Of a DNA stretch of 64,000 nt, positions 31,752-43,500 are shown in pieces; positions within the stretch are counted from its first letter, which is position 1; each line of letters opens with the position of its first letter. The notes beneath the pieces were generated by a model that did not search any database, was not told the DNA's origin, and was given only the letters and a program-made list of their open reading frames with translations. The stretch is from Jaminaea rosea. Its lineage: Eukaryota > Basidiomycota > Exobasidiomycetes > Microstromatales. Location of the stretch: NCBI RefSeq assembly GCF_003144245.1, contig NW_020289981.1, positions 344,831 through 408,830 of the forward strand. Reading direction: 5' to 3'. The position numbers and the translations under genes were made by a program.

Positions 31752-34700
31752 ATGTCTCCTTCCAGCCCTCTTTCTGCCTCCGCCGCCGCCAACCGCCGCA
31801 AGATGTCGTACGCGGACATCCTCAAGAGCAGCCCGCGCCAGATCTTCCCGTCGTCCCCGCCGCTCAGATGTCCAAGGGAACTGATGAGCAGCAGCTGCCC
31901 ATGGGCGAGCTGGCATTCCCACCGCTTCCTAAGGCAGCAATGCCGAGCACGACAAAGCAGGGCGGTGCTCACATGACCAAGCTCACTGCCGCCGACTCCA
32001 GTACGACGGTCAAGAAGGCACGATCTTCAGCCGCTAGGAAGGCCCACTCGGCAAAGGTGTTTATCTTCGATGCCATCAAGAAGCAACCATTGGCGCCCAC
32101 GAAGCCCTCGTCCTCCGGCTCCGCCTCCAAGGTCGTCACCACCTCGTCTGGCTCAGGTGCGAAGAGGGGTTGCTCCTCGTCCGTCGCCGGCGCAGATCCT
32201 GCAACATCCAAGCCGGACTCAGCCCTGCAATGGACCATGAAGAAGCACGCGCGCGACTCTATGCAGCTGGGCCTCAAAGACTCCTAGCCTCCCGCATATG
32301 GTGCCTCATCCGCAAGCCCTGCTGGTACATACAACAGATGGTCGGCTCGTCCCGAGACGCTGGCTCCCTCGCCACCGGCCCGTCCAGTGCCGCCAATCAA
32401 AGTGCTGGATCGTCGAAAGGACCACCTCTTCAGTCGCCCTCGCTATCCGCTCCGAGCAGCCACACAGGCAGCTCCCTCGCTCATGAAAAAAATCGGTTCC
32501 TCACAGCTCCCAATCATCAGTGATGAAGACTCGGATGGGACCCCGCCCTCGTCCCTCCTCCGTCCGGCCAAGACGGCTAGAGAGGCGCGTTCAAGGAAGA
32601 GTCAACCAGCCGCAGACGCCGGCCCATCGTCCAAGAGGCTCGCCGGACTCTCATCAATCTGTGGCCAGAAGACATCGACAGCGAAGTGGAAGGGCAAAGA
32701 CCGTCTGATGGACGATGACGAAGACGCGGTCATGAGCGACTCATCCGACCTTGCATGCAAGAAGCCAGGGGAGCGAAGCGAAAGGCAGACTCAATCGCAA
32801 CCGAGGATCGCAAGGCCAATGCGATGAAAGGCTCCCCGCTCAATGCCGTCTTCCTTCATCTTATGGAGCAGTGGGAATCGAGGAGCCACTTGAGGGGCAG
32901 ACGCCTCGCACGACATCCATGGCGGAGATGCCGCTCGTGTGGAGCAGCCTCGCGGCGAATGCGCTGCACTGGTGAGAACCATGTCCCGTTGCCCCGGAGG
33001 CGAATAGCGCGCTGACCCTCATAGTCTCTACTCCACGCCAGGTGCACGTATTCAGAGGCCGGTGAGCTCTTCAAGACAGGTTTGGAGGCGCGGGGCATCA
33101 GCAAGGCCATTTACCGCGACTGGCACATCTGTCAGATGCTCGTATAATTGGCATTTGACGCATGAAGCCTTCGCCGCGGAATGGTCACGGGGGCACAGCT
33201 CGAGGCTCGGTACCACGATCTGATCTCGCACGCTGCCTGCGACAAGGTAATGTGCGGATCGGAATTCTTTAAACGCTGGTACACTATGCGCGAGCTGCGG
33301 GCCATCACAGACTTGCCCGGCAAGACAAAGGCCTTCGTCAAGGTGGCCACAGACTTGTCAAAGCCCGACGACAAGCCGGGCAAGCCGCCTCTCCAGCATC
33401 TACTTCAGCACCTAGCAACCATGCCCCTTCACGCAACCCATGTAGCATTCCTCCAACGTATCGCCGCCGACGACCCCGCCCGCCTCCCCCTCGTCCAAAC
33501 CGCCGTCGACTGGCCCACGTTCAAGGTGCCAAACGCGTCCCGCAGGGTGAGGTCTGCCGGCAAAGGCGACTCCTATGAGGAGAACGTCGACGACCTCTTG
33601 GGCAAGGCGATCGCGCTGCGAGCATGCCTGCGCGCGTGTGGACCAGACGTGGGCAAGTCCGCCCTCATCTGTCGCTACGGTCCGCATCGCCTCCGCAACT
33701 TCGTGCACGCCCTGCGCGACTACGACGGGGAGATGTGGGGGCACAAGAAGTGGCAGTACCTCGCAGACGAGCGTATATGCGAGATCATTGCCACCACCTT
33801 TGCCAATGATGAGGAGACGGAGCCCGGTCACTGGACCGTCTCTGCTCTCATCACCGCCGAAGACCGCGAGGAGATGGCGAAGAGGTGCGCACAGGCTTAC
33901 AAGGATATGATCCAGGAGCTTGGCGAGGACAGTGGCAAGAGGAGGAAGACGGTCCACAGGGATCGTTACGGCTACCTACGCATCATCTCATACAACGCTG
34001 CAAAGCGCATCCTCAAGATCACGGGCAGGATCCCGGACCATCTTCGTGAGGAATTTAAGCGACAAGCGGCGTGAGTCGGGCAGTCTTCGCATTGTCGATC
34101 CGCAGGTACTGATTCACTGACGATCGCGCCCTCCCTCACAGCCGCATCTATCGTATCGTCGCGCCAATGGCGCTGAGAAAGGAGCTTTCTTGCCCCTTCT
34201 GTGATGGCGGCTTGACTTGGGAGCTGGAGGCCGCGAAGGCGGCAAAGAAGGACAAGACGGCAAACGACATAAGCTTCTCCCATGCCACGATCGACGCTCT
34301 GCACCCGAGGTGTCGTGGTGGCCAATACGTCAAGGAAAACGTTGTCTTGGTGAGCGCCAACGTTCCTTTGCATCTCGATGCTACATCTACTCACGCCCGC
34401 ACCATCCTCGTCGCGTGTCGTCATCGCAGTGCTATAACGGCGGCAACTACATCAAGGCTGGATTTCCCGCCGATAATGCACGCCTGCTCCTGAGCCGCCT
34501 CGCCCTCGCCAAGCCTGCCCTGCATCCAAGCAAGCATCTACTGCAGATACCCCCTCGCCCACCTACCTGCTCTGCTACCTCTTGGACACCGCTGGACGAG
34601 TCCAACTTCGAGTGAGTACGATGAGGAGCGTTGAGACATCCCTAACGCTCGCTGACTTAGATGGTTCGCCCTTCGTCACAGATCGTGGGCGAAGAAGACC

Positions 34701-35186
34701 GCATCTACCAAAATATCTGTCTAAAAGAGGAACAAGAAGCATCCATTCCAGTTCGCCAGTCCTCAAGAGCTGATGGAGGAGGTGCGAGATCAGCTCCTGC
34801 CCGGGCTGATGTACTCGGATCCCTCGGGTGCTGAGCTTCCCCTCGCGCTCGCCGACCTCGATCGCCTCGATCCGAACAAGGGGTACCGCAAGGGAAATGT
34901 CCGCTTGCTGCTCGGAGGCCTCAACATGCTGCGCAACAGCTTGGCCGACGACAAACTCCTCTTCGCTTATCTCACGAGGCTGGCGAGTACATTCAACCAT
35001 GACAGTATACAACACCTAGGACCACACGTAGACGTGCCGGGGATGAGGAGGACGAGGAAGGTCCGGGGAGAGGCGGTGGACGACTCCAACGATTTGGGGT
35101 TGGACGAGGAGTTAGAGGATCCGGAGGGCAGAGAGCTAGATCCGGGAGGTTTGAGGACGCGAAAACGTCTTAAGTTGCAGGGCTAG
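31752..35186 (+). CDS. Two-module HNH-like protein, gene model incomplete and possibly decayed
   Basis: Function unknown. The spliced part from about 32880 uses introns 32972-33041, 33142-33198, 34071-34141, 34350-34429 and 34612-34660 (GTGAG-type donors except GTATAA). Module 1 has SCPFCDGG, then ATIDALHPRCRGGQYVKEN and, after splicing, VVLCYNGGNYIKAG; this resembles an HNH nuclease core (zinc-knuckle Cys pair, D-x-x-H-P, GG, N, CxxxN). Module 2 near the C-terminus has LADLDRLDPNKGYRKGNV then LLLGGLNMLRN, a second diverged copy of the same layout. Between the start and about 32880 the product would be Ser/Lys/Asp-rich and disordered, and the exon plan is unclear. The reading frame is not continuous everywhere in a way introns readily explain, so this may be a relic. 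Nuclease activity is inference only. Confidence 0.42.
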
Positions 35187-35806
35187 CCTGTAAGCCTACA
35201 TAGCAATGAACACGCGCTTCGAGAGAGCCTCTCACGTCCGCTCTCCAGACGGCTGCCGACGTCGTACCAACTGTGCTGCGCCTCTCGAGCTCAGCATTCG
35301 CGAATGAAAGAAATCATCGAGCTGCGCCCTAGACGTGTCCATCCTCTCAGCAACGAAAGACGGTGGGATGCGCAGGAAGAGAGGTCCTGATGCTGCGTCA
35401 GCCGATGATGAATTGGGCTGCCCTGGCGACGAGGGAAGAATTGAAGACCAGCGTCTCCGACAGAATGGAGTCGCACACGTAGCAAAAGCAGGCTTGCGTG
35501 ATGTGATTGATTGTTGCCAGTCAGTAGAGGAGTTGCTGTCATAGGCAGGATTCAATCCGGCAGACCGAAGAAGCGGCCCGTGGATTAGGGCGGGGCCGCT
35601 GAGGAAGTGCGACAAGAAGGCCGCACTGCGGACAGAGATATCATGACATTGGACGATGCGCCAGCGCAAGCGTGTGATAAAAAGCAATGAAGCTGGAAAC
35701 AGGCTCAAATCACCAAGAACGAGACCGAGCTTCTCCAGAGGCCCCGATCTAAACACGCGTGGCACGCATCCAAGGATGCATCGAGTGTGCCCGCCGCCCG
35801 CAGCAT
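35187..35806. other. Convergent intergenic region
   Basis: 620 bases between the ends of the HNH-like gene (+) and the M43 protease (-). Open frames on both strands (up to 214 codons on the minus strand) lack any family resemblance. Confidence 0.45.
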
Positions 35807-37256
35807 TCACAGCCCACGCTGTTGAGCAATGGCGTGCATCATCGCAAGTTGGCCGGTCGTGAAGTGGTTTCGACACTGGTCACCGCTGTAGTCCATCATA
35901 TTTGTTTTGTCGTCATAGAAGGCGTCGCCTGGGCAACTGTCGATGTCCTCGGTGGGGCAACCATTTGTAGGGCGAGCCTGAGGTGGCACATCTTTGATTA
36001 TCGAGCCCTTACAACCATGGTCGAAGGCTGGGCAGAGTGACGAGTGCGCAAGCGATGTGGAGGTGCAGCAAGAAGAGTTGGATGCGGAGGGTAGACGCGT
36101 GCATTTTGCCGCAGTTGGACGAGGGCAGTAGAGTCAGTAAGCCCGTTCTTGTTGACGAGTGCACGTTGCTCGAGCACTCACGATGATCCAGGCCAAGCCA
36201 GTGGCCCACTTGCAGCAGGTGACGAGAGCAAAAGGGATGAGAGGTTGGTGAGCTATGCCGTACTACTTCACATTGCCGTCGTGTCTGCCGCCGCAGTACC
36301 TTCGTGCGTGAGCACCTTGCCCTCGTTGTTCCAATAGAGTCCACCACCTGGTAATCCGCGATAGTCCAAGTGAATGGAGTCGCTCTCCGTGTAGTACTGG
36401 CATTCTTGACCCGGCTGAGCCGCGGCCAGAGGTCCGAAGCGCTCCATCTGGGAAGTCAGCGGTGGTGACGGGGTCAGCTGGTCACAGTCACGGGGCATGA
36501 TTGGCGATACTTGCATCGACTACGTAGACTTGCAACTTATTGCAGGCATTGATTGAGAGCTGGCTGGTCATGGCGGCCGTGACAATCTGGCTCCCACCTG
36601 CTCCGGTAAAGCCATCCTGCTGAGCCCATCGAGCATTCTGCGTACGGGTGATCCTTTCGAAGGCAAAGCTAAAGCCGTAGCGGTTCACTTCAAAGGGCGA
36701 GATGGCAAAGTCAGCCGTTGAGCTCAAGATGTCCGCAACGATCCAGGTGACTCGCGATCTCTGTTGAGCTGATCGACCTGTCTGCTTAGTTGCTCCTCTG
36801 GCACGTTGCCCTTTTCGTCCGCGTAGACGACCTGTCCGAGTGCGAGACTTTGTCAGCGAGAGCACTCCTCCAATTTGACTCGGCCCACTCAACGTGAAAA
36901 ACGACTGGAATTGCTTCCTTAATTCGTCAAAGAGGCGCGTCAGTGATAGCACGCCGATGCAGGCAGCCGCCTCAACGCACCTTGCGCTTGTGCTGCCTTG
37001 GCGAGGTGCCGGTGCTGAGGAGTGCGTGATAGTGGTCGACCAAGGGCTTGAGCTCGGCCTGCAAGCTCTTATTGACCTTGTGCTCGTAGCCGCACGGCTT
37101 GCGAAGAGAATGACGATCGACGAGCTCCTTGGCGCCGCCATGCCAGAAATGCCCACCGTGCCAGGTGCGAAGGGAAGGGGCTGCATCCACCGTGGCGTCA
37201 CGCGTCACGTTGCTGCCGGCCATGAGGAGCATGTTGAGGAGGGAGATGGAGACCAT
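35807..37256 (-). CDS. Secreted metalloprotease, peptidase family M43
   Basis: Extracellular zinc endopeptidase. The N-terminus MVSISLLNMLLMAGS looks like a signal peptide. Exons read: 37256-36981; 36917-36894 (24 nt, EAIPVVFH); 36831 to about 36752; a middle exon ending near 36511-36521; 36447-36300; 36208-36182 (27 nt); 36027-35807. Splicing the last three builds THEVGHWLGLDH, a complete HExxHxxGxxH zinc site, followed by GCPTEDIDSCPGD, the Met-turn NMMDYSGDQC and HFTTGQLAMMHAIAQQRG, all standard M43 landmarks. The middle exon contains ITRTQNARW, also typical. Two middle junctions are unresolved: the donors there are weak GTC-type sites, and an acceptor at 36669 is one option. Family call strong, exact protein not. 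Confidence 0.78.
36182..36208 (-). other. 27-nt microexon encoding most of the zinc site
   Basis: Flanked by TGCAAG acceptor and GTGAGT donor. It supplies GHWLGLDH plus parts of the two flanking codons; without it HE and the downstream PFDHGC segment would not form an M43 active site. Confidence 0.8.
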
Positions 37257-38234
37257 GATGAGAAGACGACAGATGAAAGAGGAGGAAGAGGCCAGCTCGT
37301 TCCCCCAATGTCGTGTGCTACGGGCAAAAAAGCTCTGCATGTCGACGAACAGGGCCCTCATCCTTATCAAAGCCAGGGTTCAGGAAGATGGCGACAGCAG
37401 TACAGCACAGTACGAAGAGAAGGCAATGGGGTAAGCGTGGCGGTCATGGCCTGCCTGCAGGTCACTGTTCCCAGATGCGGCCCCACAATGATCGATGGCT
37501 TCCCACACTGAGACGATTGCCGCTCATCGTCCTCCGTCACTGCACTCCAAGCCGCAGATAACTTGACCATCGGATCCCGCCCTCCGTCGTGAGAAGCCGT
37601 CATTGCGCCGCCTTGGATCCGATCCGCAATTGCGTAAGTGCGCTGGGCGGTGGTGCGGCACAGCGCCAATTGTATCAACGGCCCCGCTAATTGCCCATCA
37701 CGGACGTCGCAGGAGTGGTTAGGGTTGCTGGCACGATAGCCGCCGCAGCGGTCTCATGAGCTTTCCCTGAGCCTCTGCTCCATGACTCGTCTCGGTGCTC
37801 CCTAGGTGCGGCCGGACATTAGCAGTAGCTTTGTTTTTCACTATAATTTCTCTTCCATCTGGTCTGGCATCAATTGAGGAGGGGAGCATCATGGTCGGCT
37901 ACGGTGGCTTACGCAAATCCCGAGCTCAAGTGCTCCGCAGATGGGCGCAATTCAGTCGGCTGCGCCCATGTTGAGATGGGATGAGGCATTCGAGGAGATT
38001 GTGCTCTTCCTGGTGCGACAGTTCATGCTCCGCATTGTCAATGCCCGTTGACGTTGGTTGATTGGAAAAGATGGATCGTATTAAAGCAAGACAAATTCGG
38101 TCCAAGATAGTCGAAAAGCAGCGAAAGGAACAAATACAGTGAAGGTAGTGAAGCAGTAGTCTAGCGAAAGGAGTGAAGCAGAATGATCGTGCGTAGAGCG
38201 AGCTGCGAGAAGCTCAGCGTCTTACGTAACGAGC
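37257..38234. other. Intergenic region between M43 protease and hydrolase
   Basis: About 980 bases; contains the protease promoter (minus strand) and the 3' flank of the alpha/beta hydrolase. The protease frame is open upstream to 37370, but the extra residues precede the apparent signal peptide. No other gene seen. Confidence 0.5.
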
Positions 38235-39719
38235 TCAGAGCCCGTTGCCCTTGAAGAAGTCGACGACTCTCCTGTTTGAGTCAGGTCCGGTGTAGCCCAC
38301 AACAAGGCCGTGGCCACTGGCCGGCTCGATGAAGGTGGAGAAGTTGCCCGCCATGGGGTAGAGCATCTGCACACCATCGAGGAGAGGGGGCTGGCAGTTG
38401 CCAGCGCAGAAGGGCAAGTCGTGCTCGCCTGAAATGACAAAGACGGGACCCTTGAAGTCGGCCGACATCATGAGGGCAGACTGCGACGTGAGCTGACCGA
38501 GGGTCACGGCGTCGGCATACTCTGGGCCGGCGGCAATGGCAGCGTACTCCGGGTCGTAGTTAGGAGGCCAAAGGAAGAGCTCATAGGTCGAGGTTGGGCT
38601 TCCATTGACGAGGTAGACAGACGACTCATTGGAGAAGCGGGAGACATTGGAGAAGACCTGGTTGACAGGCGTCAGAGTTGCACCGGTGAGGAACTGCATG
38701 ATGCCGGCCGATGAGTTGGAGAAGCCAGTGAGGGCTACAGCGTCAAGGAGGTCGGGAGCCGTAGCGGTGAGGGCTTGCATCTGCAGGCTGCCAAATGAGT
38801 GGCCAACCCCGGCAATCTTGGTGTAGTTCTGTTGACCTTCGAAGGCGGTACCGTTGCGCAGCTGGCCGATGAGGTTGGCGAGCAGGGAAACCTCGGTGGC
38901 GATCTGCGTCTGGTTGAAGCCGCTCTCCGGATGAGACGTCTGGCCAGTGCCAAGGCGGTCGTAGGTGAGAACCGCGTAGCCGTCCGAGGTGGCCTGGTTG
39001 ATGAACGAGTACTCAGGAGCTGTGTCGTTTAGAAAATTCCAGTACTCCTTGTTGAAACCAATGCCGTGCGAGGCGACGATGAGGGTTGAGTTGCCCGAGT
39101 CGGTCGAATTGGTCGAGGAGGTACTGTTCATGCTCATGGGCGTGCAGTACGTTGCGCTGACATTATAGTCCTGCTGGCTCACGAAGGTACCATTCTCGTG
39201 AGCGGCGATCCATGGCATCTGGAAGTTGGTGAACTGCAGGATCTGGGCCGTGATGTACGACTGGTTGCTGTATTGGTCGTCGACGTCGATGTACTGGATG
39301 TTGCTCGAGTTGGTCGACACAGAGATGGTGAGGTTGCGGCAGTTGGAGTTGCGCAGGCCCTGAGGACCATGAACGCTTGAGTTGGCATACGATGAGAGGT
39401 TCTGGGAACTGTACGACGGCAAGGCGCTGGGTGATGCCATAGCAGGAGCGCTTGCTGAGATGGATGGGCTCGACGTCGCGGACGACATCGACATGTCGCT
39501 GCTGCCGCTCGAGGCAGACGCAGAAGCAGCCGAGTCCGTCATCGAGTCGACCGTTGATGAAGCTGAGGCAGTCTCCGGACCAACAGGTGTGGCGGAGGCA
39601 CCCGTGGCCGAGGGCGCCGCGGATGAGGCCTGACGAGGAGCAATGACGCCGGCCGAGATGCTGCTAGCGGATGCTAGAGCGGCGGCCAACGCAATGAGCG
39701 AGGACGAAGTCACCTTCAT
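38235..39719 (-). CDS. Secreted alpha/beta-hydrolase
   Basis: Probable extracellular esterase or lipase-like hydrolase; substrate unknown. Seen: 494 aa, single exon. A signal peptide (MKVTSSSLIALAAALASASS, cleavage probably near residue 23) is followed by a Ser/Ala-rich linker to about residue 115. The hydrolase fold shows an oxyanion-type IVASHGIGFNKEYW, a LTYDRLGTGQTS segment, nucleophile Ser in GVGHSFGSLQ, acid in VISGEHDLPFC and His in EPASGHGLVVG, so the catalytic triad looks complete. Many N-x-S/T sites suggest N-glycosylation. It sits next to the M43 protease on the same strand; both are predicted secreted. Confidence 0.85.
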   Translation of the reverse strand: MKVTSSSLIALAAALASASSISAGVIAPRQASSAAPSATGASATPVGPETASASSTVDSMTDSAASASASSGSSDMSMSSATSSPSISASAPAMASPSALPSYSSQNLSSYANSSVHGPQGLRNSNCRNLTISVSTNSSNIQYIDVDDQYSNQSYITAQILQFTNFQMPWIAAHENGTFVSQQDYNVSATYCTPMSMNSTSSTNSTDSGNSTLIVASHGIGFNKEYWNFLNDTAPEYSFINQATSDGYAVLTYDRLGTGQTSHPESGFNQTQIATEVSLLANLIGQLRNGTAFEGQQNYTKIAGVGHSFGSLQMQALTATAPDLLDAVALTGFSNSSAGIMQFLTGATLTPVNQVFSNVSRFSNESSVYLVNGSPTSTYELFLWPPNYDPEYAAIAAGPEYADAVTLGQLTSQSALMMSADFKGPVFVISGEHDLPFCAGNCQPPLLDGVQMLYPMAGNFSTFIEPASGHGLVVGYTGPDSNRRVVDFFKGNGL

Positions 39720-40512
39720 CGTGGTGGCAGAGAGTGGAAGGGAATCGTTGGGTAGTCTGATGAGTGGTCAAGAGGCAAGGAAATTGGCCGTTTATAACTC
39801 AGTGGAAGCTGCCCACCTCATCCTCGGCCCTCGTTGCCCGTCCTCACGGGCCCTCCACTCCTCGCTTGAGCTGTCTAGATTCACTCGACTCGCAAGAGAG
39901 GAGCATTGAGCCAAAAGGACCCAGCGCAGGTGCCAGGTGCCGGGTAACAAGTCGCCGAACTTGCAGGCCAGACGTCGGCCGCCACTGCATTCAGCGACGT
40001 GAGGGTCCAAGCAATGTGGACCGCCGGGTCAAAGGATGCCGGCATTTGCGCACGCTCACTCACCCGCTGCCTGGTGTCTCATCGTGCGGCGGGCTCGTGG
40101 CTGGCCTCACGGGCAGAGAGGGCGGAATGTGCGCCACCAATGACATCGACGGCTGGCTCGCTTGTCTCGTTCTGCCCGCCTCAGGCCAATTCGGGCTACG
40201 TGTGGGTGAAGTGGAGGGGAAGCCTGCGCTCTCAATTCCCGTCGTTTCGGTCTTGTCGACGATGATCGATGATGGTGATTCTCAGAATGACTATGATGAC
40301 AAGAAGAGATGATAATGAAGATCATGACAGAGGATGACAGTGCTCGCACTTTGGCGGCGATGATGATGATGTCGCGTGAAGCAAGGTCCGCGTCGATCAA
40401 GAGAATATTACTGAAACACAATCCGATACAGAATGCTGCGAGACCACCGAGCCCGCACCACCTCTTGCCTCAGCCTCAACCCAAATCTATGCTGTCACTT
40501 GCTCGGCCGTAC
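39720..40512. other. Intergenic region between hydrolase and second histidine kinase
   Basis: About 790 bases with the hydrolase promoter (-) and the 3' flank of the kinase (-). No supported gene. Confidence 0.5.
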
Positions 40513-43500
40513 CTACTGCGTCAAGAGACGCATCAAACTGCTCAGCACCCTCAAGCTGAGCGGCCGCGTCATGAAGCCGTCTGCTCCACTAGCAAAGGCT
40601 CTGCGCTTGTCCTCCTCCGAATTCCTACCTGTCAGGCAGAGTATCTTGACACGCGAGGATGTGAGACCATCACCCGTCTGCTGACCGCCGTCGCCGCTAC
40701 TCGTCTTGACATCCTTTGCTTGCAGGTACGCCTTCTCCTTGCGCCGAATCGCCGCCGTAGCTTGGTAGCCATCGAGCACGGGCATCGTGACGTCACAGAT
40801 AATGATGTCAAATGGCACGACGCCACGTTTGACCGCCTCTGGCGAATTTGTCTGCTCGAACAGTTCCACGCACTCCTGTCCATTGAACGCTGCGCTGAAG
40901 TCGACGTCGAATTTGTCCATAAAGGCACGGAGCACCTTGATGTTGATCTCGTTGTCGTCAACCCCCAAAACACGAATGCGGCGGCGTGGCTGCTTGCTGG
41001 TACCGCTGCTAGTCGACGATGAGGACGGCAACTTGGCAGGCGTCACGGTTCCAACGGCGCTGCGCAAAATCAGGTCTTCGGTGCCGTCGATGCGCACTGT
41101 CTGGCCTGGCGATATCGGCCCCGACTTTTTCTTCTTGACGACCGTAGATACAGTAGGCGTGACGACGGGTGCAGCAGGAGTTGACTCGCCGTCCTGGTCG
41201 CAACTGTCATCCTCGCCCTCGCCCCTGGCCTCTGCGTCGGACCTCTGCTTCTCAAGCGGCTTGGCAGCAAAGTAGTCGCCGCCGCTTGCTTCATTGCGAA
41301 GTAGCGAAGGCGAGAGAGCAACATTCTTGCTTCCACGAATTGACGGCTCCTGGTGGAAGGTAATAGACCTCGGGGGCAGGAGAGGTCGACGAGACCCGCC
41401 GGCACCTGCACCAGGGGTAGGCGGCGGCATCTTCCCGAGCCCATCGGCTGCGCCGCCCGCAATGACGTTGGACAGTGGCGTCTTTGCTCTCGGCTCGCCT
41501 CCCCAGCGTCGCTTGGCAATCTCATCTTCTGTAGAGTGTCGTCGCACGAGAGCTGACGTCGTCGTCTGGTCGATGGGCCCGGGCGAGATGTGGTACGAGT
41601 CTCGAAGCGCAGACGGAAATGCTGGACGTGGAGGTGGAGCATGCGGTGCGATGCTTTCGCCGTCGACGACAGGCCCACGAGGCGTGGCGGCCTCCGTTGC
41701 AACGCCGGGCGTGCCGTCCTCTTCCTCCACAGCATCCTCGCGAGTGTCTGCCTGATCCGCGGTACTGCCGATCGCAAAGTAGCTGTCGCCATTCTCCATG
41801 TCCTCGCGATGCAGGGGCGATGGTCTCGGCGACGGCAATGGCGTCCCAGGCGCAGTCTGCTCCTCTTCGAGGGGCTCTCCGCCGTCGATACGATCGAGGC
41901 ACTGCAGGCAAAAATCGACGACGGCCTCGAGCTTAGCAGGACCAGCAGGTTTGAAGAGCATACGAGCAATGCCACCTTTGGCATGATAGGCCTCGCAAGC
42001 CTCAGCAACTGCCGAGTCACCTAGAGCAGAGCTCAAGAGAATGACAGGAGGGAGGGGCGTGCGCCTCTTACGAATCTCTTGAAGGAAGCGCGTCTCCTCA
42101 TTGACTATGATGATGTCGCCGCTGTAGTCGTCGCCTGAATCGACAGCGCTCTTGGATGGAGCAAAGTCCCACCACGAATCGAGGTAGCTGAGCAGTACTT
42201 GGCGAAGGTCGACTTGTCCGCGCGAATCGTCGAAGCCGACGAGGGAAACAGAACGAGTCTTCTTGAGGCTGAGCGCAGGTTGGTAGACGGCACCATCGAT
42301 GTCCTCGGGCGAGGCGACGGCCATCTCGCAAGTGATGCGCATTTCTGTGCCTTCGCCCAGTGTGCTCCAGACGTCGATTTTGCCGTTGATCGAAGGACTC
42401 TGAACGATGCTGTTGACAATGGACAGACCAAGACCCGTTCCAGGCCCAAGCTGATTCTCTTGCGTGAAAGGGTGAAACAGCTGCTCTTCAAGAAACTCTC
42501 GAGAGATGCCACGTCCCGTGTCCGTAACGCTCAGCTCGACGACAATGTGGGTGTCGGAACTCTGCACCTCTCTGAGCGAGACGTGAACGAAACCTGCCGT
42601 GGTGAACTTGAGTGAGTTGCCGATGAGGTTCATGAGGACCCGGCGAATGCCGCCTGCATCGCACGTCACCAGCCAGCCCTTGCTTCTCATCGATACGTCG
42701 ATGACTGTCTCAACAGCACCAGCCTTCATCTTCTTCACAGCTGAATTGGTGGTTGTAGCGGCCGTGCCGCTGGCACCTATCGCGTAGGCGCTACCAATGC
42801 CCGACGTCTGTTGACTCTCCAGCTTTCTCGCCGTCTGACCAATCCAGCTGCTCTCGCACACCTCCTGGACGAGCTTGACCAGATCACACTGCGTAAGCTT
42901 GTGCTCTGCGTTGCTCTTGGATCGAGCGCCGCCACTCAGCTTGGTGAAGTCAAGCACATGGTTGACGAGCTCGAGCAGACTTTTGCCGCACGCCTCTACC
43001 GTGTCCAGGTAGCTGCCTTGCGTCGTGTTGAGCTTCGTCTCCGCAAGGAGCTCAGCCGATGCTAAGATGCCGTGCAGAGGGGTCCTAAGCTCGTGGGAGA
43101 TGTTGGAGATGAAGTGACTCTTGGCTTGGTCGGCCAGCATCAGATCCTTTTTGAGAACGGCGCTGAGGATGATGGTGCCCATGGAGCGCATGTACTGAAG
43201 AGCTGATTCTCTGACATCCTCGAAATCATCGGCTGCCTGCTTAACATAAGCGCAGAGGAGGGCGAAAGGCTGCTTGTTTAGGCCGAAGATGGGCACGAGA
43301 AGCATACTGCTTGTGCCGTGTGGGAGGAGATGACGGAAGACGGTGGGCACATTGGCGTAGAAGCAGCCCGTGCGATGCTGACGAAGGAACTGCGCGACCT
43401 TGATATGATGAGACAGAGGCACTGGCGCGTTTCGATCTCCAGAGGGTTGCTCGTCTTCGAAGGTGCCGAGGACGACCATTGGGGCGACGTCCTTGCTCTT

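Noticed and set aside
35232-35876. A 214-codon minus-strand frame overlapping the end of the M43 protease
   Set aside because: It runs in another frame than the protease, which explains the overlap better; no known domain.
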